From Acidobacteriota bacterium (lineage in GTDB: Bacteria; Acidobacteriota; JAAYUB01): a stretch of 61,581 nucleotides of DNA. The translations under genes were made by a program, and so were the position numbers. How positions within the stretch are numbered: position 1 is the stretch's first letter; the number at the start of each line of letters is the position of its first letter. Of the stretch, positions 25,886 through 33,043 are shown piece by piece. The DNA lies in contig JAFGRT010000105.1 in the NCBI GenBank assembly GCA_016935015.1, positions 1-61,581 on the forward strand. Reading direction: 5' to 3'. The notes below the pieces were generated by a model. That model was given only the letters and a program-made list of their open reading frames with translations. It was not told where the DNA came from and did not search any database.

Positions 25886-27691
25886 CTACGATTTTTTCTT
25901 GGTCGAAGGTTTGGCGGCGGCTTTCTTGCCGCGGTTGTTGACGGATTTCCGGAAGCTCGGCAGCACATGTTCCACCAGTTTCTGCAAGCCCCATGAGAAC
26001 ACGTTGCTGAAGAGGAAGTAAATGACCACGCCGCTGGAGAGATTGAGAAAGATGAACGTGAAGACGACGGGCATGAGGTACATCATCTGCTTCTGCATCT
26101 TGTTGTCCTGGCCGGGGGCCGCCGGGGTCTGCTTCATCTGGATGATCATGGTCGCGCCCATGAGAATGGGGGTCACATAATAGGGGTCTTTGGAGGAAAG
26201 ATCGTTGATCCAGAATATCCAGGGCTGGTGCCAGAATTCGATGGACAACTCGATCATGCGATAAAAGGCGATCAGAAAGGGGAACTGAATAATCAGCGGC
26301 AAACAGCCGCCCATGGGATTCACGCCGTGTTCCTTGTACAGGCCCATGACTTCTTGGTTCATCTTCTGGCGGGCTTCCGCCGACTTCTGGCCCTTGTACT
26401 TCTGTTGAATGGCCTTGATCTGCGGCTGCAGGTTCTGCATTTTCTTCATGCTTTTCATCTGCATGTAGCGCAGGGGGAAGACGACCACGGTGATGAAAAA
26501 CGTCAGGACGATGATGCTCCAGCCCCAATTGGGGATGAATGAATTCACCCAGAGCAGGGCATAATAGAGGGGTTTCACCAGAAAGGAAAACCAACCGTAA
26601 TCGATGACCTGCGTGAGTTCCAGGCCCATGGCCGACAGGATGCGGTAGGATTTGGGGCCCAGGTAAAGGGTTAGGGGTGTTTCGGGGGGCGCCGGACAGA
26701 TCAGGCTGACGATGTGCACCGTCACCGGATCGGGCATGGCCAGTTCATCCGTGGCCTCCGGTTGTTTCAGCCAGACCCGATTGACGACTTCCACCGCCGG
26801 AAAAGGGCGGTAGGGGATGGCGACGGCGGCGAAGAACTTTGTCTGGACACCGGCCCAGCGCAAGGGGCCGGTTATGGTGCGCATGCCGTCCTTTTCCTCG
26901 GCGACATCGGGCCCCATAAGAGTATCGGCGGAATTGCCCTCCAGGTACACGGCGTGTGGTGGCAGCATGTTGCCGTCGGTGGGTACCAGGTTGTGATTGG
27001 TGAGGCCCGGTCCCAGCCGCAGATAGGCGTCCATCGGAAGGTCTCCGGCCATGACCCGGCAAGAGATCTGCAATTGATAAGGTTTGCTAAGCAGAAAAGA
27101 GATGACTTTTTCAACCAGCAATCCGCTTCGCTGGTAAAGGAACTGCACCCGTCTGACCTTGCCCAAGGCGGTTTCCGTCTCATTCTCAATGATTTCATAA
27201 TGGACGGAATTGACTTCCTTCTCCATTTCGGCATCGTCGGGGATGGCCAGGGACAGAAAGGACGGGAAATCATCCGGCAGATCGTGGGGCACAAGATCCA
27301 GCGGATCCGCCGATTCTTCACTGTATTCTTTCAGAATAAAGTTTCTGAGTATTCCGCCACGATTATCCAACCGGGCGGTATACAAACGGGTGTCGATGGT
27401 GATGGTCTCGGGCGATGCCTGGGTGACCGGCGCCGATTCCAATGTCGTCTCCGCCGCGGGTTCGGTGTCAGAAACGGGCGGGGGCGGCGGGACAATGGCT
27501 GTGGGTTCGTCGGCCGGGCCGGATTCGGGTGAAACGGCCGGCGGTTGTTCCGGAGTTGACGGCGAGGTCCGTGGGGCGGCTGTTTTGGGTGACGGTTCGG
27601 TTAGCGGGGGGCTGGTCTTCTGGAACAGCAGGTTAAATCCGATTAACACTGCGATGGACAATGCAATTGCGACAAATAGTCTTTTTTCCAT
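25886..27691 (-). CDS. yidC: Membrane protein insertase YidC
   Basis: The 601-residue protein begins MEKRLFVAIALSIAVLIGFN, the N-terminal anchor of Gram-negative YidC; a longer reading frame from 27826 lacks family support. A Pro/Thr/Glu-rich linker precedes the large periplasmic P1 domain (about residues 85-350) with RNFILKEY. The insertase core contains PLYYALLWVNSFIPNWGWSI, the MKSMKKMQNLQPQIKAIQQKY coiled coil, GGCLPLIIQFPFLIAFY and YLMPVVFTFIFL. The C-terminus is rich in Lys, as in ribosome-binding YidC tails. The long P1 domain supports a diderm host. It sits between rnpA and mnmE. Confidence 0.96.
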   Translation of the reverse strand: MEKRLFVAIALSIAVLIGFNLLFQKTSPPLTEPSPKTAAPRTSPSTPEQPPAVSPESGPADEPTAIVPPPPPVSDTEPAAETTLESAPVTQASPETITIDTRLYTARLDNRGGILRNFILKEYSEESADPLDLVPHDLPDDFPSFLSLAIPDDAEMEKEVNSVHYEIIENETETALGKVRRVQFLYQRSGLLVEKVISFLLSKPYQLQISCRVMAGDLPMDAYLRLGPGLTNHNLVPTDGNMLPPHAVYLEGNSADTLMGPDVAEEKDGMRTITGPLRWAGVQTKFFAAVAIPYRPFPAVEVVNRVWLKQPEATDELAMPDPVTVHIVSLICPAPPETPLTLYLGPKSYRILSAMGLELTQVIDYGWFSFLVKPLYYALLWVNSFIPNWGWSIIVLTFFITVVVFPLRYMQMKSMKKMQNLQPQIKAIQQKYKGQKSAEARQKMNQEVMGLYKEHGVNPMGGCLPLIIQFPFLIAFYRMIELSIEFWHQPWIFWINDLSSKDPYYVTPILMGATMIIQMKQTPAAPGQDNKMQKQMMYLMPVVFTFIFLNLSSGVVIYFLFSNVFSWGLQKLVEHVLPSFRKSVNNRGKKAAAKPSTKKKS

Positions 27692-27901
27692 GACCGCTCC
27701 GATGGTATATTCCAAAAAAACAGCTACGTTTCGCGGTACGCCGTCTGATAACAAGCCACGACGAATCTTCCCGAACCGAACCCGTCCTCCCCGGTGAGCC
27801 GGTACCGGCTGTCGGGAACACTCCATCTCATCCGGACAGGGCGGGAACGTTCATCCGGTTTTCCCGTCGGACACGTTGTCACGTTTCTTCCGGTCATGAT
27901 T

Positions 27902-28288
27902 TCATGACGGGGGAATTTTCCGGATGATCTGGACCACGGCGGCCCGGTACACGTGCTCTAAGTCGCTGTACGTGGCGGAGGCAGCAATTTTGCGGGCATT
28001 GATGACGATATCGAGAAACACTGGCCCCAGTGGTCGGTTTCGCCGGAAAATTTCCCGAAAGAGTCGTTTGACACGGTTACGGGTCACAGCCGAACCGATC
28101 TTCCGGGATGCGGTGATGCCCAGACGATGACAGGAATAGGCATTCTGGCGATAATAAAGAACAAAAAAACGGGTTTCCAGTGAACGCCCGTTTTTGTATA
28201 TCTCCTGAAAGTCTGATCGACGTTGGAGACGATGCTGGACGAGAAGCCGGCAGTCATCATCCCATTCAACGGAAAGGTCAGACGGCAA
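27902..28288 (-). CDS. rnpA: Ribonuclease P protein component
   Basis: The protein has 128 residues and assists RNase P RNA in maturing tRNA 5' ends. The core has [17 protein letters not shown] near the N-terminus and the signature [21 protein letters not shown]. The start is a TTG at 28288 preceded by AAAGGAAG; no ATG or GTG is available in frame before the conserved core. The start overlaps the rpmH stop by 11 bp. About 210 bp separate it from yidC, and I found no yidD there. Confidence 0.93.
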   Translation of the reverse strand: MPSDLSVEWDDDCRLLVQHRLQRRSDFQEIYKNGRSLETRFFVLYYRQNAYSCHRLGITASRKIGSAVTRNRVKRLFREIFRRNRPLGPVFLDIVINARKIAASATYSDLEHVYRAAVVQIIRKIPPS

Positions 28289-28412
28289 GACGCTTTCTTC
28301 CTTTGGCGCGCCGACGATTCAGCACTTTGCGACCGCCCTTGGTGGCCATCCGGCTGAGAAAACCATGCGTTTTCGCTTTTTTCCGATTATTTGGTTGAAA
28401 CGTTCTCTTCAT
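28278..28412 (-). CDS. rpmH: 50S ribosomal protein L34
   Basis: The 44-residue reading frame begins [19 protein letters not shown] and continues with [20 protein letters not shown], a full-length L34. AGGAG lies 9 nt before the ATG. It is the first gene of the rpmH-rnpA-yidC-mnmE operon and overlaps rnpA by 11 bp. A strong promoter lies about 35 bp upstream. Confidence 0.98.
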   Translation of the reverse strand: MKRTFQPNNRKKAKTHGFLSRMATKGGRKVLNRRRAKGRKRLAV

Positions 28413-28446
28413 CCTTACGTACTCCTGTCCGCTTTAGAAGTGCATA

Positions 28447-28475
28447 TATATAACGGAGAAGGTAGACAATGTCAA
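28447..28475 (-). promoter_or_regulatory. Strong sigma-70 promoter of rpmH operon
   Basis: On the minus strand a perfect TTGACA (28470-28475) and TATATA (28447-28452) are spaced by 17 bp. Confidence 0.85.
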
Positions 28476-28655
28476 GCAAGACTTGGCGAAAACGAGTTTA
28501 TTGCGCCGTATGGCGATCACCGTTTGTCGTATTTCCATGCGCCAATCTTGATCCTGAAGCGGGCATTTCAGCCGTCAGAAGGACGATGTGGCGCCTCGGT
28601 CCTCCCCGGAGCGACTGAATCGTCGTCGGGCCAAAACAATCGTCCATACAAGTTA

Positions 28656-28684
28656 TTGTAATAAATGTCTTTTTATGAGATACT
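28656..28684 (+). promoter_or_regulatory. Candidate promoter of the ppx/gppA operon
   Basis: TTGTAA (28656-28661) and GATACT (28679-28684) are spaced by 17 bp in an AT-rich stretch about 90 bp before the start codon. Confidence 0.4.
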
Positions 28685-28771
28685 AACAAAGCGGTCATGA
28701 TGAACTAACATTCAGCGGACATAGTAATCCGTTCTGAATATGTCGGCGAATTCCGGCAAAAGGATTTGAAC

Positions 28772-30436
28772 ATGGCCGTGCGATGTATCGACCTATCGGA
28801 CAGGTGCCTTGCGGATCCAGACCAGCCGGCCGAAAAGGAGTTCTGGGAGACAGGTTTACGCGTCATGAAGAAAAGGATCCACATCCGCTCGGCCAAAATC
28901 GGCTTTCCCGCCAGACTGGCGGCCATCGATATCGGTTCCAACGCCATGCGCTTCATCGCCGCTGATTTTACTTCCGCGAGAGCTTATTCCCTCCTCGAAT
29001 CGGAGCGCTACCCGGTCCGGTTGGGGCATGATGTGTACCTGTCAGGCAAACTGGCGCGGGAAACCATGCAGGCGGCCATCGAGGGCCTGCAGCATTTCAG
29101 GCGGAAAATGGAGGAGTTCCAGGTTCCCCTTTATTGGACGGTAGCCACGAGTGCCGTCAGGGAAAGCAAGAACGGCAGTGATTTTCTGGAGCGAATCCTC
29201 CATGAGGTGGGTCTGAAGGTGGAAGTCATCACCGGCTCGGAAGAGGCGCGGCTGGTCCATCTGGCTGTTCGCAGCCGCATACCGCTGGGACAGAAGCAGT
29301 GGATCCTGGCGGATCTGGGCGGCGGCAGCGTGGAGGTTTCTCTGGTGGACGGGCAAGGTGTGCGCTGGAGTGAATCCCACACCATGGGGAGTGTCCGGTT
29401 GCTGGAAGAACTGGCCGGTGCCGGTGAGGAGCCCGGCCGGTACCGACGCTTGCTGAGTGAGTATATCTCCACTTTGCGCATCCCGTCATTCACCAAATAC
29501 ACCCAGCCCGCCGGTTTCATCGCCACCGGCGGCAATATCGAATCCCTGGCCAAGCTGGCCAATGCGCCGCTGAACGGAGAGGGTGTCAATGTATTGCCGC
29601 TGAAGGATTTGCAGAAGGTGATCGAATCACTGTCCCGTCTCTCTTTCCATCAACGGGTGGATATCCTCGATCTGCGCGAGGACCGGGCCGACGTCATTCT
29701 GCCGGCGGCGCTGGTATATGAGCGCCTGGCGGTGCTGGCCGGACTTGAGGAGATTCTCGTACCCAATGTCGGCGTCAAGGAGGGGGTGCTGCTCGACCTG
29801 GCGGAGTCCCTGAGCCTGGAGGCCGGCGAGGAAGACGCCCAGGAAAAACTGATTATGGACGCGGCCGTCAATCTCGGGCGGCGCTATTTGTTCGAAGAGG
29901 ATCACGCCCGGCAGGTGGCCCGGTTGGCCCTCCTGATTTTCGATCAGCTGACGGAGCTCCACCGCCTGGGCCAGGACGAACGACGCATGCTGATGGCGGC
30001 GGCCATATTGCACGAGATCGGCGTGTACATCAGTTACCATAAGCATCACAAGCACTCCTACTACATCCTCGCCAATTCCGATCTGCCGGGTTTTTCCTCG
30101 CGGGAGATGGAGATCATCGCCAATGTCGCCCGCTATCATCGCAAGAGCGAACCCGGCAACCGCCACGCCAATTTCGCCACGCTGAAAAATGAGGATCAGG
30201 AGCGGGTGCAGAAGCTGGCGGCGCTGCTGCGTTTGGCTGACGCCATGGATCGGGAGCATTTGCAGAAGGTGCAACGCATCGAGGCCCGGATCACCGACAA
30301 ACAGGTGACTCTCCTGCTGGTGGCCAGCGGAGATCTGCTCATCGAGCGGTGGGCCCTCAAGAAAAAGTCATCCCTGTTCAACCGGACGTTTCAGCGTACC
30401 ATCGAGTTTCAGACCAAAACGGCAGGAGAAAAATAG
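28772..30436 (+). CDS. Ppx/GppA phosphatase with C-terminal HD domain
   Basis: The 554-residue protein has the ASKHA fold of exopolyphosphatase / pppGpp phosphohydrolase: LAAIDIGSNAMRFIAADF near residue 49, TVATSAVRESKNG, VITGSEEARLVHLAV, and the phosphate-binding ADLGGGSVEVSLV. The C-terminal half (about residues 330-554) is HD-like, with HEIGVYISYHKHHKHSYY and ARYHRKS, as in long Ppx enzymes. It would hydrolyse terminal phosphate from polyphosphate or pppGpp. The ATG at 28772 follows AAAGGA by 7 nt; ATG 28865 is an alternative closer to the conserved domain. It heads a run of six same-strand genes including two kinase-like proteins and a CHAD protein, which favours a polyphosphate role. Confidence 0.88.
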   Translation: MAVRCIDLSDRCLADPDQPAEKEFWETGLRVMKKRIHIRSAKIGFPARLAAIDIGSNAMRFIAADFTSARAYSLLESERYPVRLGHDVYLSGKLARETMQAAIEGLQHFRRKMEEFQVPLYWTVATSAVRESKNGSDFLERILHEVGLKVEVITGSEEARLVHLAVRSRIPLGQKQWILADLGGGSVEVSLVDGQGVRWSESHTMGSVRLLEELAGAGEEPGRYRRLLSEYISTLRIPSFTKYTQPAGFIATGGNIESLAKLANAPLNGEGVNVLPLKDLQKVIESLSRLSFHQRVDILDLREDRADVILPAALVYERLAVLAGLEEILVPNVGVKEGVLLDLAESLSLEAGEEDAQEKLIMDAAVNLGRRYLFEEDHARQVARLALLIFDQLTELHRLGQDERRMLMAAAILHEIGVYISYHKHHKHSYYILANSDLPGFSSREMEIIANVARYHRKSEPGNRHANFATLKNEDQERVQKLAALLRLADAMDREHLQKVQRIEARITDKQVTLLLVASGDLLIERWALKKKSSLFNRTFQRTIEFQTKTAGEK

Positions 30437-30437
30437 C

Positions 30438-31109
30438 ATGGATGCCATACCCGGAAAACTCATCGCCGTCGAGGGGCTGGACGGATCCGGCAAATCGACC
30501 CAGATTCATCTGCTGCACCAGTGGCTGCGCGGCCTGGGCTGCAAGGTGTTTTTCTCCGAATGGAACTCCAGCGAAATGGTCAAGGGCGCCACGCGCAAAG
30601 GCAAGAAAAAGCAGCTCCTGACTCCGACCACATTCAGCCTGATTCACGCTACGGATTTCGCCGACCGCTACGAGCGCCAGATCCTGCCCATGCTGAAAGG
30701 CGGGTATATCGTCCTGTGCGACCGCTACATGTTCACGGCCTTCGCCCGGGACGGCGTGCGGGGGTGTGATCCCGCCTGGTTGCGTGAACTGTACGGTTTC
30801 GTGCGCAAACCGGATATCACCTACTATTTCCGGTTGCCGCTGGAAACGGCCCTGGGACGGATCCTGGAAGGCCGTCCACAGTTGAAATTTTTTGAGGCGG
30901 GTATGGATATCGGTTTGTCCGCCGACATTTTCGAGAGTTTCCGCCTGTTTCAGGGCAAAGTCAAGGAACACTATGACCGGCTGGCTGATGAGTATGGATT
31001 CACTGTCGTGGATGCCACGCTGCGGATTCCCGAGCAGCAGGCGGTGGTTCGCCGAATTTTCCAGGAACGCATCGACCTGGCGCGATTCCGGCAACGGGTG
31101 CAACAATGA
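30438..31109 (+). CDS. Thymidylate-kinase-like P-loop kinase, copy A
   Basis: The 223-residue protein has Walker A GLDGSGKST at 13-21 and DRYMFTAFARD at 95-105, the DRY motif of thymidylate kinases. In place of the usual TMK LID region it has FFEAGMDIGLSADIFESF at 151-168, a block also present in the neighbouring copy B. It starts 1 bp after the ppx/gppA stop with AGGAG 8 nt upstream, and its stop overlaps copy B by 4 bp. Family knowledge says TMK-like kinases phosphorylate nucleoside monophosphates; PPK2 polyphosphate kinases share the fold. In this setting a polyphosphate- or nucleotide-linked role is inferred. Canonical tmk, usually next to holB, is less likely. Confidence 0.75.
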   Translation: MDAIPGKLIAVEGLDGSGKSTQIHLLHQWLRGLGCKVFFSEWNSSEMVKGATRKGKKKQLLTPTTFSLIHATDFADRYERQILPMLKGGYIVLCDRYMFTAFARDGVRGCDPAWLRELYGFVRKPDITYYFRLPLETALGRILEGRPQLKFFEAGMDIGLSADIFESFRLFQGKVKEHYDRLADEYGFTVVDATLRIPEQQAVVRRIFQERIDLARFRQRVQQ

Positions 31110-31807
31110 AAAAACAGTGCTACGGTAATCCTCCTCCGGGTGTCAAACTGGAAAACCTCCGCGGCGCCCTGATCGTCATTGAGGGCGCGGACTCCTCCGG
31201 CCGATCCACCCAGATCGCCGAGCTGTCTGAATGGCTGGAACAAAAAGGCTATGCCGTCGCCCGCAGCGGGCTGACCCGTTCCATTCTGGTGGGATCGGAT
31301 TTGGACAAGGCCAAGGAAGGAAACGTGTTAAGTCCGCGGACCATGTCATTGTTCTATGCCACGGATTTTTACGACCAGCTGGAAAATTCCATCATTCCCG
31401 CCCTGCGGGCCGGCTATATCGTTCTGGCGGACCGGTACATCTATACACTCATTGCCCGCGATTCCATCCGCGGCGGGAATCCGGGCTGGCTGGATTCGTT
31501 ATATTCCCAGGCACTCATGCCCAATGCCGTTTTCTTCCTGATGACCTCCACCCGCAATCTGATGGAGCGGACCCTGTCCACCCATTACCGTTTGGATTAC
31601 TGGGAGTCGGGGATGGACTTGGGCTTGTCCCGGGACTGGTATGAGAGTTTTATCCTTTACCAGCGACGGCTGCGCACGGAGTTCAAGAAACTGCAGCAGC
31701 GCTACGGTTTTGAGATGATCAATGCCAATCGTTCCGTCAGTGCCATTCAGAAGGAATTACGGGCGCGAGTGGATATCGTTCTGGAACGGGTATACCAGCG
31801 CGCATGA
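31106..31807 (+). CDS. Thymidylate-kinase-like protein, copy B, with altered Walker A
   Basis: The 233-residue protein is a diverged paralogue of copy A. Its P-loop reads GADSSGRST (27-35), so the invariant Walker A lysine is Arg33 (codon CGA). DRYIYTLIARD (109-119) and YWESGMDLGLSRDWYESF (165-182) are retained. The N-terminus is about 14 residues longer than in copy A. Loss of the P-loop lysine usually abolishes or strongly lowers ATP-dependent transfer, so it may be a regulatory subunit of copy A, or use another phosphate donor; both are inference. It overlaps copy A by ATGA, implying coupled synthesis, possibly as a heterodimer. Confidence 0.75.
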   Translation: MKKQCYGNPPPGVKLENLRGALIVIEGADSSGRSTQIAELSEWLEQKGYAVARSGLTRSILVGSDLDKAKEGNVLSPRTMSLFYATDFYDQLENSIIPALRAGYIVLADRYIYTLIARDSIRGGNPGWLDSLYSQALMPNAVFFLMTSTRNLMERTLSTHYRLDYWESGMDLGLSRDWYESFILYQRRLRTEFKKLQQRYGFEMINANRSVSAIQKELRARVDIVLERVYQRA

Positions 31808-31830
31808 GCGGAGAGAACTCCGGGTGTCCA

Positions 31831-31858
31831 ATCCCGCCTGGGCGATGGAGGGCGGGAT
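31831..31858 (+). other. Intercistronic stem-loop after kinase copy B
   Basis: ATCCCGCC (31831-31838) pairs perfectly with GGCGGGAT (31851-31858) around a 12-nt loop. No U-tract follows, so it may modulate or process the operon mRNA. Confidence 0.45.
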
Positions 31859-31888
31859 GCAGTCAATCACTTTCGGGAATCATGGATT

Positions 31889-32203
31889 ATGACCAAACCT
31901 AAAAAAGATTTATTGCCCAAACTAGTGCAGGAGCTGCATGCCGTACGGGCGGATCTGGACATCATTTTGGATCAGTACGCCATTCGGGTGAAATCAGTGA
32001 TCGCGGAATGCCTGCGTCAGCTGGAGGGCGAGGAGATCATCGGCGATAAAACACCGGCGCCTTCACCCGAGCAATTGCGCAAAGCCCTCGATCTGTGCAA
32101 GCGGACAAAGATCAAACCGAAACAGGGTCGATCCAAGGATTTGCGTCGACTCCAAAATTTGACGGACCGTCTGGCCGAGATCTTTATGGAAGAAAGTCGC
32201 TGA
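31889..32203 (+). CDS. Small basic helical protein of the polyphosphate-associated operon
   Basis: I do not recognise this 104-residue protein. It is predicted almost entirely helical, with a coiled-coil-like N-terminal half (LVQELHAVRADLDIILDQY) and a basic stretch KRTKIKPKQGRSKDLRRLQ at about 70-88. There is no signal peptide or membrane segment. It lies 81 bp after kinase copy B and 79 bp before the phosphoesterase gene, on the same strand. The basic stretch could contact polyphosphate or nucleic acid; this is inference. The ribosome-binding site is weak. Confidence 0.6.
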   Translation: MTKPKKDLLPKLVQELHAVRADLDIILDQYAIRVKSVIAECLRQLEGEEIIGDKTPAPSPEQLRKALDLCKRTKIKPKQGRSKDLRRLQNLTDRLAEIFMEESR

Positions 32204-32282
32204 AAAACGGACCGCGAGTGGATGGAATCCGTTTTTCGGTAAACCCACCGGTTGATCCGCCAGATGAGGGGTACCGGGATCG

Positions 32283-33029
32283 ATGATTATCGCATTCATG
32301 TCGGATATCCATGCCAATTTTCCGGCGCTGGTGGCGGCGCTGGAGGAAGCGGAGCGAGCGAACGCCGCCCAGGTGGTTTTTGCCGGCGACCTCGTCGGTC
32401 GTGGACCGAATCCGGTGGAGGTCTTGCGGTTGATCCGCGGCCGCGGTTATCCGGTCATTCGCGGCAACGTGGAACGCAAGCTGGTGGCGAGGGTCGATTC
32501 AGCCGACGGAAAGGATGCCGTCGCGTCCCGCAAAAAGAATCTCGGTTGGACCGCCGCGTGCCTGGGGCCGGCCGAGTGGGAATTCCTTCGCTCTCTGCCC
32601 GAGGAGCTCAGCCTGGAGATCGCCGGGCGGCGGGTGCGGGTGGTGCACGGCAGTCCCTGTTCCGATGAGGATTACATTTTTCCCAGCATCACGGCGCGCG
32701 CGCTGGCCGATAAACTGAAGGGCGATCGGCCGGATGTGCTGGTCTGCGGCCATTCCCACCTGCCGTTCACGCGCACGATCGGCGGCGTGCGGGTGATCAA
32801 CTGCGGTTCGCTGGGCAGCCCATACGACGGTGATGCCCGGGGCTCATTCTGCCTGGCGGAATTCGGCGTCAGGCATCCGGTGAAAAGCCGCATCGTGCGT
32901 TTCGAGTACCCAGTCGCACGGGTGGTGGAGGATTTGCTGGAGCGACACGTTCCGGGTACGGATCCCCGGACGTACATGCTGGGTGTGCGGGATATCCGCA
33001 GGTCCATGCAGAAGGAATTTTCCGAGTGA
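32283..33029 (+). CDS. YfcE/MJ0936-type metallophosphoesterase
   Basis: The 248-residue calcineurin-like phosphoesterase has the metal-binding set DIHAN (residues 8-12), GDLVGRGPNP, GNVE, VHGSP and GHSHLPF, followed by NCGSLGSPYDGD. The order matches the family in which a dinuclear metal site cleaves phosphodiesters or phosphomonoesters. Some relatives act on nucleotides. It lies in the middle of the Ppx/kinase/CHAD operon and overlaps the next gene's possible GTG start. Its substrate is unknown; a small phosphate ester linked to polyphosphate metabolism is plausible from context. Confidence 0.82.
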   Translation: MIIAFMSDIHANFPALVAALEEAERANAAQVVFAGDLVGRGPNPVEVLRLIRGRGYPVIRGNVERKLVARVDSADGKDAVASRKKNLGWTAACLGPAEWEFLRSLPEELSLEIAGRRVRVVHGSPCSDEDYIFPSITARALADKLKGDRPDVLVCGHSHLPFTRTIGGVRVINCGSLGSPYDGDARGSFCLAEFGVRHPVKSRIVRFEYPVARVVEDLLERHVPGTDPRTYMLGVRDIRRSMQKEFSE

Positions 33030-33043
33030 GGAAACAGCCAAGC

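Larger units (their letters stand above)
28413..28771. other. Divergent intergenic region between rpmH and ppx/gppA
   Basis: This 359-bp stretch has no gene. It carries the rpmH promoter on one side and a weaker promoter candidate for the ppx/gppA operon on the other. No clear DnaA boxes were seen, so there is no sign of an origin here. Confidence 0.7.

Noticed and set aside
28413-28771. Possible oriC next to rpmH
   Set aside because: No DnaA boxes (TTATCCACA-like) and no dnaA gene are visible.
30438-31109. Canonical dTMP kinase for DNA synthesis
   Set aside because: The gene lacks holB or mfd neighbours, has a different LID-region block shared with the next gene, and lies in a Ppx/CHAD operon; not fully excluded.
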